Assembly (NCBI RefSeq): GCF_000151315.2
Contig: NW_011887302.1
Location: forward strand, 248,001 to 312,000
DNA from: Capsaspora owczarzaki ATCC 30864
Lineage: Eukaryota; Opisthokonta; Filasterea
DNA: 64,000 nucleotides
Direction of reading: 5' to 3'
The notes below the pieces were generated by a model that saw only the letters and a program-made list of their open reading frames with translations, did not search any database and had not been told where the DNA came from. Below, piece by piece: positions 10,703 to 22,633 of the stretch; position 1 is the first letter of the stretch; every line of letters starts with the position of its first letter. The position numbers and the translations under genes are program-made.

Positions 10703-10899
10703 TTGTGTTTTGTGCTTGGTTGCTTCGTGGGCACAAAGTTAAAAGAATCAGAAAAAGACTGAGAAAGAGAACAAACCAAAAAAAAGTAGAGTCGTTTAGT
10801 GAATACGGTCGTAAGAGACTGAAAACGCGGCAACCAGAAACAAAAACGTCTACGAAAGAGTGAACTTCAGTCCTTCTTTTTTTTTTTTCATTTTTACAC
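10703..10899. promoter_or_regulatory. Shared divergent promoter region of SGPP and NDUFA7
   Basis: 197 bases separate the two start codons, which point away from each other. The 5' UTRs and core promoters of both genes must lie here, unless further upstream noncoding exons exist. No clear TATA box is visible. A poly-T run lies just before the NDUFA7 ATG. Confidence 0.5.
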
Positions 10900-11661
10900 A
10901 TGTCGAAAGTCCTCGCAGCGCTCAAGCGCATCGTCACTGTCGTAAGCTCGTCTTTCGTCTTCATTCTGTTGCATTGTTTTGTTCCTTGTGGTTTTTGTGC
11001 CTTTTGGACTATGGACATGGGCAGTTGGAGCAGAGAACTGAATGGATCAAAGGTTGAGATCTCGCTTAATCTTACTCACTCACTCACTCACTCAATCGCG
11101 CCCGTTCGCTCGTCTGCCTCTTGTTCATGATGAAACCCCCCGTAGTACCCAATCCTACCGCACTCGTTCCGCTACCAAGGCGTGAACATTGTCTCGCGGT
11201 AACAAGTCGCTCTGCATTCGTTTTGTGGCTTCCCCTTTGCTTTGCTCACCTCTCAAGAGTGGATGCTTTGGCAGGTCCCAGCCGCTGCCCAACTTGCCCC
11301 CAGGCGTCGCGCATAAGCTCAGCAAGAATTACTACTGGAACCGCGACGATCGACGCGCATTCACTCCCAGCAAGGTCATTGGAAACGCAACCAGCCAGCC
11401 CTTGCTCACCAGCGAGACTGCTGCCGCTGCCCCTGCTGCCGTCGCTGCCAGCAGCGAGTAAGTCAAAGAGAGAGAGTGCGTGTGTGTGTGACAGTTCTGC
11501 ACAATGCACACACACACAGGGGGGGGAGAGCTCGTGCGCTGCTGCTGCTGCAGAAGGTCTCACTGCTTTGGTTTTTTTGGTTTGTTCTTTTTGTTCTCGC
11601 CAGTGCTCTTCCTCCAGTGATCAACAGCCAACGTCCTTTTGCCATCGCGTCCTTCAACTAG
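10900..11661 (+). CDS. NDUFA7: NADH dehydrogenase (complex I) accessory subunit NDUFA7 (B14.5a)
   Basis: Four exons: 10900-10941, 11146-11198, 11275-11457 and 11604-11661. They sum to 336 bases and 111 residues, all in phase; the human protein has 113. The conserved core SQPLPNLPPGVAHKLSKNYY followed by WNRDDRRAFTP matches the B14.5a signature (PPxLPxGPxHKLSxNYYxxRDxRR). Exon 2 supplies FRYQGVNIVSR, matching the LRYQEISKR segment of the animal protein. The subunit is a small soluble accessory protein of the mitochondrial complex I matrix arm. The open frames read through introns 1-3, so the mature protein becomes visible only after splicing. Transcribed divergently from the sphingosine-1-phosphate phosphatase gene. 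Confidence 0.9.
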
Positions 11662-11989
11662 CGTCATGGATTGTCAACACACAAATGCATATATTCTTTC
11701 CTTTGACACGAAGATTTCGACATTTCGTTCTGTCCAGCTTTTACCAACATTTTGAATCGCAGCAACAGTTCGAAATGGACATTGGTCAACAACGAAAGGG
11801 CGTCGAAGAAAACGTTGAATCGATTAGAATCGACAGATGTAACGACAGAAGTATAGACAGAAACCAACAAACAGCACACGCCATGTACAAACACTGACCA
11901 AAAAAAAACCAAACAGGGGCAGAATCCGAGCTCGAAAGCTCGCAAACGCACACACCCACACAAATCGGAACAAACAATGTGCGTGTCGT
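11662..11989. other. Short convergent intergenic region, no gene seen
   Basis: 328 bases between the 3' ends of NDUFA7 (+) and the myosin gene (-). It should hold both 3' UTRs. No other feature is recognised. Confidence 0.5.
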
Positions 11990-14900
11990 CTAAGGCGCGT
12001 AGAACAGTGTGTTGGTTGAGCCCTTCTTGAGAGTGGAAGGCTGGCCAGGCTTGAGAGCGCGCGGGCTGGCTTGGAACACGACCGTCTGCGTGGGCTTTTG
12101 CGGGTTTTCAGCATTGTTGTACTGGATGGTGTCAACCACGTTGACGGCAAACTTGTGGCCAGCCTTGCGGGCTGCCAGGTATGTCAACACGACAAACTCG
12201 GACAGGCGATCTTGTCCAGACACGCCGAGATCCAAGATAGTGTCGAAACCGGGCTGTCGAAGAAGAACAACCATCACCAGAATATAAATGAGCAAATGGC
12301 AGCAACAAAAACCAACTCGTAACCTTTGCACCCCCGATCTTTTTTTTTTTTTTTTTGTTTGTTTGTTTGTTTGTTTTTTTTTTTTTGTTTTTTTTTTTTT
12401 TTTGTTTACCTGAGTCGAATGAATGACGGCAACCGAGGCCTTGTTCGGGCTCACGCTGATGGCCTTGATCTGCTTGATGGACATGACACGCTTGGGCGTG
12501 ACCTTGAAAGCAGGGTCTAGCTTGTAAATGTTGGCGTCGCCAACAATCAGCATGCGGCGGTCGGGACGCGCACCGCGCGAGTACTTGAGCACCTCGTCGG
12601 CAAACACCACCTCCTTGTCGCCGTGTCCACGGAAGATGGCACTGCTGCGAGCGGCCAGTCCGAGGGCAGGGATGTAGTTGCCAGTCCAGTCGCGCTGGAG
12701 GTTCCACGGGCGCTTGCTCGTAAAGAAGGTCGAGCCGAGGCACTTTTTGCGGAGCAGGTCTTGGCGCTCGGGCGAGAGGGAGAGCACCATGCGCTTGGCA
12801 CGCCAGTTGGCATGCACGCTCTTGAGGGTCGATTCGGCGTTCTTGAGCACGGGGTGCGGGATGGCGGGCCAGCGAGTGCCCTTGCCAAAGTTCGGGTCCT
12901 TCTTGATGTTGGCAAACGTCTGCTGCAGCTTTTCAAAGTACTCGCGAATGCGACGGCGGACACGAATCACACGCCACCACGATTGGATCTTGGTGACGTA
13001 CTTGGGAATAATGTTCTCGCGCTCCTCCTCAAAGGTGAAGACAGTCTTGGGGTTTTTAACAAACAGCTTGGTCTTGCCCATCTGGTACTCTTTGGCGTCG
13101 AGCTTGAGGTGGTCCAGAATGGCCTTGACACCCGAGCGAGCATCGCCCCTCCAGTGCGGGTAGGTTGCGGGGGCAGATGACCTGGTAGCGCCAGAGGAAC
13201 TTGGCGTACTCGGCGCGGAAGCAAAAGCCGGCGCGACGCACGCGGACGTTCTCGAGCAGACCGAGGTAGCGGACTTGGTGGCGCACGCGATCTTCATCAA
13301 AGACACCAGCGGACTTGCGGTCGTTGGGCTTGATGCAGCGAATGTACGACGGAGCCTTGGTGTTGAGGGTTGCAATCATCTCGTTCATCGAGGTCTTGAA
13401 TGCAGTGCCTGCGGTGGGCGGCATCTTGCCCGCGTTCTTCCAGGTGGCCTTGTCGCCGTCGGGGAACATTTCGCGCAGCAGCGGGTTCTTTGACTCGAAC
13501 ATGACCTGGGCCAGATCCTTGAAGAAGGCGTCAACGTTCTTGTCGATAAATCCGTTCACGTTGTAGAACACGTCACCGGCATAGTGCACCAGCTTGAACG
13601 AGTTGTCGGGGAAGGTCTTGTCACCATGGCCCTTCTTGGTCACAAAGTGCGCGTGTGCGCCGATGCCAGACTGAAGCTTCTCGAGCCAGGCCTTGTCAGA
13701 CTTGTCACCGGGACGCATGCAGTCTTCATCAAGGAGCGAGATGATGCCACCGGGTTTCTGAAGACGACAAGGAAGGAGAGAGTGGGTGAGAGAAGTGAAG
13801 ACAAATCCAACAGAGGTTAGGACTGAGGCGAGCCAACGCAGACCAATGACTCACCTTCTCGATGAGGTCGCAAATGATGCGGTTGTTGAAGAACTCGATC
13901 GGAGTCCATTGAATGCCCTGTGTACAAACGCAAGTTGGACACAATCAGTTCACAAATCCCAAAAAGAATACTGCTCTGGAACGCATTCACGTACCTCCTT
14001 CATGTACTCTTCTTGCTCAGTCTTGAGCGTAAGCTCGATGAAGAGCTGCTGCAGCTTTTCATTGCAGTAGTTGATGCAGAACTGCTCAAAGCTGTTCGAC
14101 TCGAAAATCTCAAAACCGTAAATGTCAAGCACACCAATCACGTTCTTGATCTCGCCGTGAGGGGTGTGAACCTTCTCGTTGATGCGGTCAATCATCCAGG
14201 AGAAGAGACGCTGGTACATTTGACGTGCGAGAGCGTCGCGCGAGTACACGGCCTTGTCGGGGGTCAGGGGCGACGAGATGACGTTGCCGCCCGAGATGAT
14301 GGTCTTGTGCGACAAGCCAGTTTCGATGGCGGCCGGGGTGGTGCCCAGGATTTTGGCGATTGTCTCGAGGACGGGCTTGGTGCTGACCTTGCTGCCATCC
14401 TTTTCGTCTGCCGCAAACTCGACAAGACCCAGGTGCAGAATCGCGCCAAGAACCTTGAAAATGTTGTTCTGCTGGTCGGCGGTGAAGCCAATAAAGTCCA
14501 TGCCGCCCTTCATCTCCTTAAAGTCGGCAGCATCGTCGACAGAGCCGACCTTGACCGTGCCGCCCTTGTTCAGGTACGGGTACTTGGTCGCGTCCTTTTG
14601 CAGCTGCAGGTCGCCAGTCGGGCCACCGGCCAGCAGCTGGTAAAAGATGTGAAAGTTGCGCTCGCCCTTCTCCTGGTGGTTGACGCGCGACTTTTCCAGC
14701 AGGTACGTTGTGACGTGTCCACCGACCGGTTCGCCTGAAAAGTTGAACTGGATGTCCATGTACTTGCCCTGTGGTTTTGGTTGTGGGTGAGTTTTTTGTT
14801 GATTTGTTTGCAAGTGAGTCAGGCAAAGAAGAATTCGATGGAATAAGGGTTGAAAGGTTGAGGTCAAGTGCTTACAAAGCGACTCGAGTTGTCGTTACGG

Positions 14901-15700
14901 TTGGTCTTGGCGTTGCCGAAAGCTGCAAGCGCCAAACAACAAAAGAAAAAACACAAGAGATAACAAATGAGCATGTTTGAAATTCTAAACACCACTTGCA
15001 TGTTCCCCCAACAACCGACCTTCAAGCACAGGGTTGGTGCGCAGCAGCTGCTCCTTGACACGGTCGACTTCAGTGTTGTGGTTGGTGTTTTCAACGGCAG
15101 CAATGTACTGCATGATGACCTTGGACGCCTCAGTCTTGCCAGCGCCAGACTCGCCGGAAATGATGATGCACTGGTCGATGCCCTTGAACTTCATGGCCGT
15201 GTACGCCGTGTCCGTCAGAGCGTACACGTGCGGGTTGATGTTTGGCTCAAAGACGTACTTGCCTGAAGAGTGTTGTCACAGTGCAGTGCGCAAAAATCGG
15301 AATGGAAGGGTCAGCCAATGTTTTGTCGGCTAGATTTCTCAAAACACATTCGTGGATGAACGTACCGCGGTAACGCGCAATCTCTTCCGGACCGTAGATG
15401 GGAAGCTTTTTGTACGGGTTGACCGAGACGACGACTTCGCCGACATATGTCTGTGTTGGGGAGAGTGAAACTTGAGTGACCAGTTCGATCGACCACCGAA
15501 CAACAAGCGGTATTTTTTTTGTTGTTTGTTGGTTGATAGGTGGGAACAATTGGACTGTGACCATTGCAGTGGAAGCGCGCTTTGGTTGCACGTGTGCTTG
15601 CTTTGCTGAGGTGAGTGAGCGATGCATGCTTAGAATGGAAGGCGAGCAAAACCAAAGCAGCCATTTTTTTGAATGGAATTGTTTTGCCTTTTTTTTTTTT

Positions 15701-15732
<32 letters not shown>

Positions 15733-16268
15733 CTTTTTTTTGAATTGAATTGAATTGAATTGAATTGAATTGTTGTGGTTTTTTTTTTTTTTTTTTTTTT
15801 TTTTGCTTTTTGCTTCTTTTTTCGTTCGAGGGACGAACTAGTTTCCGTTTTCCTTGTTGCGTTAACTGCTCGTCAATGTCGGACAATCGCTCATCGACAG
15901 TCTCGGACGAGCAATGCTCAGCACGCCATACCAACCGCGAGACGACCAAAGAGCACCGCAAAGTAAAATATAATAAGAAAAATCAAAAAAATCCATCACA
16001 AAAAAAATAAAAAAATGCCTTACGTTTTGTCCAATGCAAATCCCTCTCTCTTTGCTCTTTGTCTCTCCCATTCTCTCTCCCCTGCCTTTCTGCCTTTCTC
16101 TCCCGCTCTCCCTCTCCTTTGCTTTGCCTGTCATTTCCGGTGGTCTCTGTCGTCACTCACGTAGATCGCATTGTCTTCGAAGCGCGTCTTGAGGTTGGCA
16201 ACAAAGCTGTTCTCGTCAATCTTGTCCAAAAGGACAAAATCTTTGATGCCTTTTTCTTTGCGCTGCAT
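11990..16268 (-). CDS. Class I myosin heavy chain (motor, neck, TH1 tail)
   Basis: Eight minus-strand exons: 16161-16268, 15366-15450, 15020-15262, 14876-14922, 13995-14768, 13855-13917, 12410-13757 and 11990-12253. The product is about 976 residues. Motor motifs are the P-loop [10 protein letters not shown], switch-1 region [16 protein letters not shown], switch-2 [20 protein letters not shown] and actin-binding [15 protein letters not shown]. One or two IQ-like segments ([21 protein letters not shown]) precede a basic TH1 domain ending TNTLFYAP; there is no SH3 or proline-rich tail, so it is a short-tailed membrane-binding myosin I. The large exon carries a one-base frame break in a five-C run at 13169-13173 (coding strand TGCCCCCGCAACC): dropping one C restores [20 protein letters not shown] and makes the exon exactly 1347 bases. 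This may be a sequencing error or a real lesion. Confidence 0.9.
12335..12404. repeat. Poly-T with GTTT units
   Basis: Long T runs separated by G, beside the donor of the last intron of the myosin gene; they read as poly-A on the transcribed strand. Confidence 0.9.
15690..15804. repeat. Poly-T/C tract plus (GAATT)n pentanucleotide repeat
   Basis: T8C-type units run to about 15740, six GAATT units fill 15741-15772, and a pure T run ends the tract. It lies within the first intron of the myosin gene. Confidence 0.9.
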
Positions 16269-17269
16269 ATTTTGACGCTGCGGTTGCTTGGAAAAATGAC
16301 TGGAGTTGAGAACGAGTCAAGTAATTGGTAATGGATGATGGTATTGTGATTGGATGTGCTCGTGAATGTTCTCGCGTCAGTTTGCGGCCAGTTGGGACGA
16401 TGAGCAATTCAGGATGGCCTGAATCATAGTTTGGTCCACGCGTTCTGACTGTTTTGCGGGCGTACTCTTGCGAGACTTGAGGTTGTGCATTCGACAAATA
16501 CAGTAGCAGGACTTGCTCTATTGGCCAGGTAGCACCGGTCGATGGAGAGAGGCGTGCAGCAGGGTCATCACCCGCACTACTCACACGAGTCCTGCTTGAT
16601 CCTTGCCTGCGCTGTTTGGACGGGCTGCATTCCAGCTCCTGATATTCAGAAAACAATGATGCATGTGTGTGCTGTGTAATTGGTGGGGTGGCTGTGGATT
16701 TTGCCTCTTTTGCTGGTACCGTTGTGGCAATTTTGGTTTTCTAGGTTGCTGGTTTATAATTTTGCGTTTTGATGCATTTTTCGGTCGAACTCGCTCACTC
16801 CCAATACACCCACAACCAAAGCCACTGGAACCAAACCACTTTCACAGTATTAAAGAACACTAAAAATAAACTCTATTGATCAAAATACGATCGATTGCAA
16901 GGCTGGGAATCAAGTCGTACTCGCTCGTTTTTCTTCACTTTGTCGCCAAGTCACAGATCGTGGTCAACAAGCAACCCATTCGGCCTGCTCAGCACCTGAT
17001 AATGTCAAGATTGATATTCAACACATGTACTAGCAAAAAGACGGCGTGCATTCACCGTTTTTCACCTTCAATCGAGGCCCCAAAGTGAGCTCAGTGGAAA
17101 GCGTTGGCACAATTTCTTCAACCGGCTCCAAACCATGCCAAACGCCCAACATCCAACGCCCATACCAACGGAGTAATCTCTCACAAGAATATAACATTTT
17201 ACAGTCAAAATACAACATCATGGATCACACACACATGCCAAAAACACGGACGCACTTTTCTACTTTTTG
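16269..17269. other. Intergenic region, no gene seen
   Basis: About 1.0 kb between the myosin start and the RAB3GAP2 stop, both on the minus strand. It should hold the myosin promoter and the RAB3GAP2 3' UTR. A 146-codon minus frame at 16216-16656 overlaps the myosin start and has no recognisable domain. Confidence 0.5.
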
Positions 17270-20200
17270 TTATCGCAAACTTTCAAGAGCGGATAGCAGT
17301 CGCCTGCTCATTTGAGAGTCAGCAGAGCCTGCAGGAAGCAGTGAAACACACAGTGACACGAGTGCTCGCAATTTGGGCAGCGCCGAATCATCCGCCAACA
17401 CAGCATCCAGCCCGTCGTCCGTGCCTTCGCGACTATCGGCATCATTCACCGAGCAAACCCAGCTGTGCACCTCGTGAGGGAAACACGACACTCGCGCCAT
17501 ATTCTGAGCTGGAGTCCCCATCGTGAGGAATCGGACAGTGCGCGACGCGGCAATCCCAAGAAGCGCGGTGCCCAACTTTGCCTTGTGCACAACCTGTCGA
17601 GCTGCCTCTTCGCCAGAGCCATCCAGACCCTGTCGATACATGTCACAAACGCGCTGGCGCTGGAACTCGTCGGGGTCCATGCCAAAGCGACTGGGCAATG
17701 TCATGACGAGCGACACCAGGTCGGGCCGAGCGGCACGCTTCAATGCCTGCGCGATAAATACCTGGCGCGACTGAAACACATCTGCATCACGCGAGCGGTC
17801 GACGGCAGTGACAGACTGGAGCGAAAACACGGCCAGATCATCGGCAGTGGCAAGCTTGGCAGAGAGTGCGCGGAGCAAGGCTCGCCGCGATTCTTCCGTC
17901 AGCAAGCGCAACGGCGAAACCATCCGCATATCCGCCTCCAGAACGCAAAGAGCAGAGTCTAGCAGCAGAATGTGCATCGCCAGCAAGTTCATTCCAGCAG
18001 GAGACCGCGCCACTGTACTTCCGAGATTGAGCGCTCGAGCGACAATGCAAGTCCGGTCTGCTTTTGTGAGTTGCCACTCGGGCCTCAGTCGCGTGGCCCC
18101 CAAAGTCGGCAGCATTCCCGATACAGTCATAGGGCCAACGGCCGGTGAGACTGCAGCCGCCGCTGGTGGCTTGCCGAGATCCGTCGTCGCGCTTTTCTGA
18201 TTCGTCGCCGACGCTGCGAGCGGGCTGAGCGAAACAGCACCCGTGTGGTAATCCATCTGGAACTGTCCAGTCACTTGGACCACAGCGGCACTCGGCTTGA
18301 TGCCTTCATCAGCAAGGCGCTCAATCAAGAGCAGCGAAACCGTGCGGCAGCAGCGCACAAAACAGATGGTGCTGTTGGAGCTCATATCCAACGCCTTTTG
18401 CAGCAGGCGTTCCTTGGGACACTTGCCCACCTTGTCCATCAAGGCAACCAACGCGCCAAACACCTTTGACAACGAGGCGTCCCAAACGAGCTGCAACATG
18501 GACGATGCGAGCTTGCAGCACTGCTGTTGTGCCGCTGCGTGAGTCGATTGCGAGAAGGACGCCTGCAGGGCGACGACTCGTGGCGAAGTGATTGCTGTGA
18601 AACACTGCAAGGCACGTTCAAGACGGTCAATCTGGTCTTGACCTTCGCGTGTCCACTGCTGCACGAGCATCCAGCCAATATGTGCAAGCAGCTCGGCAGG
18701 CAGAATGCTGGCGCCAAAGTGTTCCAGCATCCGCCTCAACAAAGAGCGTGCCAGTCCGTCCTCTGGCCGCAATGTCAGCTGCACCGCCGAGGCGGACGGC
18801 TCAGCAGTCGAAGAGGCTGAACTGGCAGCAGCAGCGCCAGTAGCAACGTGGCCTCGCTGGAACAAGTCAACCAGCTCGTCCACGTCCAGCCCGAGGGCAA
18901 CGCACTGCAGGGCCAGCAACTCGACCACACTCCCATTGTCGCGAAGATAGAACACGGACAAGGCAGAAGCCCCGCAAAAAGCTTGCACGACAGCCGGGCT
19001 CACCCCTGCTCGAAGCAGCACCGCATCTTCAAGACGAGCACAGAGCTGCGACCATGCGTGCAACGTCAATTCCGGCGGCGAGGTTGTCTGGCCATTCGCA
19101 GGAGCGGACAAAGGCGACGAAGGCACATCAGATGCCACACCGGAAATGTCTTGGATGAGGCTCCGAGCAATGTGTGCAATAATCAGCGCATTGGCCAGAT
19201 TCGGCGAGCGCTCTAGCGTGTTAAAGAGTCCTCGCCACCACAACTGAGATTGCGACAGCAGAGGGTTGCTCTTTGCGTGAGATGTGGCAGCCGTGGACGC
19301 GGCAGATGAGGAGGCAGTCGCCAGCAGGGCTCCAACGACCGTATGCAGGCGCTCGACAGTCGGGTGTCTGGCAATGCGCTCTACCCGCGGCACGCAATGT
19401 AGCACAAACGCGAGAAACAGCGCGAGAAGTTCGATTGGCGCGACTGGCACTGCTCCAAGCACAGCGCGTAGATTACTCGCAGACCATTGCCCGAGGAGCA
19501 AGTGATGGAACAGGGTTGTGGCCAGCCGAAGCCGAAGCGTGTCAGACAAGTCGGGTTGCACAGCGGCTAACAGGTCGGCCGACCCAGTTTGCACGCCTGT
19601 GGTCGGAGGCAGCGTCTTGAAGCAAGCGAGGTACTCGGACGGGGCTAGCAGGTCGGGGATGGCGACGTCGGTGACACTTCCGTGCTGCTCGTGTTCGACG
19701 GCAACGGCAAAGGCAAGCATATCGACAAAGTGCTCAGCATGAGCGGGAGAGAGTTCGAGGACGGCGATGGCTTCCAACAAGTGCTGCTTGTCGGGTGCAG
19801 ATCGAGTTGTGTTTGCCGGGACAGCGCCAGCAAGCTGCACGAGGACTTGATACGAGCGCAACAGCGATAACCGCGACAGCACTTGCTGGGACACAACCGC
19901 AAACTGCTCAGGGCTGAACGACACCGAGCCACCTGATGGGGACGGAGGTTGAGCACCTGGTTGGCCTCCGGCAAGCTTTCCAGACGCCGGGGAGCCGTGC
20001 GTCTCATCTTGCCTGTGAAATAAGGTGGTGATCATTGACAAAACCAACTCTGTGGCTGCAACGAGGAAGGACACGCGAAGGAAGGGTTGAACCAAGAAGG
20101 TGAGAGCCTCTTGCAACGACTCTGCGCCGTGCAGCGACTTGATGAGGTCCAAAATGGCCGCCTCGGCCGGGAGTGGGCAAAACACCGACCCATCCGCCGC

Positions 20201-22304
20201 AATGTACTCGTCGTTTACATCTGCTACTTGTTGCAAAGAGGCGGCTGGGTTGCTGGATTCGGCAAGCGAGACTTGGCGCATGAGTTGTCGCAAAATCTGC
20301 TGATCGCGTCGCCGTGTATCCTGGCCATCAGCAGCGCAATGGAATGGAACGACAATATCAAACACGGTGCCATCTGCTGCCACAAACACGCTTCGCGACG
20401 AGCATGCGACCAGCGAAGGCGAGGACGCCATTGAGGCCAATACCCCTCCGTCTTGCTGCTGCCGCACAAGCAGTCGATCAAGGGCAGAAGCAGCGGAGGG
20501 AGCAGCACCACCACTGCCTGCAGCCTCGTCAGACGAGACAGAGACACCAAGCGGTGCACCCAGAGTTTGGTATCCGGCGGAAAGCAGTGTGCCGTGAGGG
20601 CCGACGTTGAACGCCTTGACACGAGGTCCGTATCGCATGGCCCAGACCTCCAGCAATCCACGGCGCGGCGCGTAGATGCACAAGAACGAGGCACGGCATG
20701 CCGCACGCTGTTGTTGACCGTGCACTAGCTCTTCGTCGGCAATGAATTCGTCGACTTCAATCCAGCCGCATTGGGCGTCGCGATACCCCTTCCACATGCG
20801 CACGATAGTGGCGTCTGCGACATCCAACAGCATGACGCGACCAAATCCATCCGTGGTCACTGCAAGTGTCCCTGACGGGTCAAGTTGGATGCTAGCAATT
20901 CTTCGTCGAGGGTCGGAAATGGAAGAGCGCAGCGGAAGAAGGCTTCCTTGTTCAATGACGGGCGGCTGTTGTTGTTGCTGTTGCTGTTGGTGGTGCTGCT
21001 GCTGCTGCTGCTGCTGGGTGGAGCCGCCACCCCACCAATTCTTTGCAAACGAAAAGACTGCCGAAGTCAGCGTGCTGGCCACGGAGGACGCGAGTGCCAC
21101 AGCCGAGAAGAACGGCCGCTGCCCTTCGGTGGTAGAGTAGAGACCAATCATTGGGAGCTTGCCGACAGTAATGTAGCGGTGCACGGGATGCATGGCGCCG
21201 ACGCTCATGCTCATCAGGTGGTCGTAGGCGTTTGGCGCTTCCAACGCACAACTCACAAGATCGCACGTCTCTTCTTGCTGGTTAAAGTTCCACTTCTTGT
21301 ATGCAATTGCCGCGCTTCCTGCAGGTAAGGTAGACGCCACTTGTGCAGCAGCACTGTTCGCACCAGCCGAGAGTTGCCCAATGCACGCGAGCAAACTCTG
21401 CAGCAGGCTGAAACCGTCAATGCTAACGGCCGTGCCAGGAAACAGCACCGTGAGGTCATCGTTCATTTCGCGCCTGCGGTAGGTTGTTCGCAGCTTGATC
21501 TGCACGACTGGCGCACTATGCAGCAGCTGGGACATGACGAGCTCGCCCCGATCGGTGAAGAAGCGAACGTAACCTGACGAGTAGCCAACGACGACCACGG
21601 TGTCTCGAACGCGCTGGTCTGCTCCATAGTGCTGTTGTGTATGTCCACTGTGACTGCTTGCCAGAGGCACTGACATTGGCAGGACGAGGACGGCCGTGAT
21701 AAAGTCGTCCAGCCCAGCGCACTCGCTGCCCGACGCGACGACAGCAAAGCGCATTGCGCCAGCGTGGGCTCCGGCTCCAGCTCCAGCTCCAGCTCCAGCG
21801 TTGGCTGGTGATGATGATGATGATGATGATGATGGCGGCTCAGCAGTAGCTCCGCTGTGACTGGGTTGTGGTCGCAGGACGATAAACCGCCGCTTGGTCG
21901 CAGCAACGAGTACGTCACCGAACGGCGACAGAGACATCCTGACCAGCTGCATCCACGCATCTGCAGCAAATATCAAACAGACAGAGCGTCAAACAAGCTC
22001 ATGTTAGTAAGATGAGTTTGGATGGATGAAACAAGGAGCACTTCTCTCTCTCTCTCTCGGTTGAGAGTTACGCCTCGTATTGGCAGCAAAGATTGCAGCA
22101 GAGTAGGAAAACGAGCGTTTGGACGACCGACCGACAAAGCGCGGTGAACAGGCGATCATGATAAGGTAACCAGAATGGATGAACAAAAAGGTGTGTGTGT
22201 GTGTGTGTGGGGTTACCTGGGGAGGTGTCTGGGAGACTCAGCGACTGGCGAATGCGCGCGCAGTCCAGCACTCCAACAGCCTCAAGCTGAGCGTCAATGC
22301 TCAT
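17270..22304 (-). CDS. RAB3GAP2: Rab3 GTPase-activating protein non-catalytic subunit (RAB3GAP2-like)
   Basis: Two exons: 22217-22304 and a single 4691-base exon at 17270-21960, giving 1592 residues in phase (human about 1390). The N-terminus shows the family pattern WMQLVRMSLSPFGDVLVAAT, then a beta-propeller-like region with LTVLFPGTAVSIDGFSLLQS, AIAYKKWNF and HRYITVGKLPMIGLYSTTEG, followed by ALASSVASTLTSAVFSFA. This closely follows animal RAB3GAP2 (IDGFSLFQSLRAC, AYKKW, YITVG). The helical C-terminal half is divergent. With RAB3GAP1 it forms a complex that acts as GAP for Rab3 and GEF for Rab18 in exocytosis and ER/lipid-droplet traffic. Insertions include a poly-Gln/His tract coded at 20960-21020, a GAGAGA run and many Ala/Ser stretches. 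A missing intron structure across 4.7 kb is unusual here. Confidence 0.85.
20960..21020 (-). repeat. CAG/CAA repeat coding poly-Gln/His
   Basis: Runs of CTG/TTG on the plus strand, read on the coding strand as glutamine with two histidines, inside RAB3GAP2. A mixture of CAG and CAA codons is used. Confidence 0.9.
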
Positions 22305-22633
22305 GCTGACTGAAAATCTGAAAATGAAACACTGTCAAAGAAAGGGACTGAGCGAAGGATCAATGAATGAAATGGATAACAAAGTGGAAATGAGGGAAAT
22401 GAACGAACAACCAAACAACAACAAAACAACAGCAACAACAGCAACAACAACAAAAGAGAACAGTGATGAGAGCAAGAACCAATTGCGAAACGAACAATCC
22501 AGGAAGCAAATGTTACAACATCTGCAGGAACATCTTGTCGAGCGGGAGAGAATAGACTCATCCTCATTCAAAAGATATCGACATGCTGAACCCTGATACA
22601 GTTCTGAAACACCAATACAACATCTTCGGCATG
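22305..22633. other. Short intergenic region, CAA-rich, no gene seen
   Basis: 329 bases between the RAB3GAP2 start and the kinase stop, both on the minus strand. AAC/CAA repeats lie near 22405-22460. It holds the RAB3GAP2 promoter and the kinase 3' UTR. Confidence 0.5.

Noticed and set aside
11990-13718. Two overlapping minus frames read as two separate genes
   Set aside because: They are the two halves of one myosin I, split by a one-base break in a C run.
16216-16656. 146-codon minus frame upstream of the myosin start
   Set aside because: It overlaps the myosin first exon in another frame and shows no domain; probably 5' UTR.
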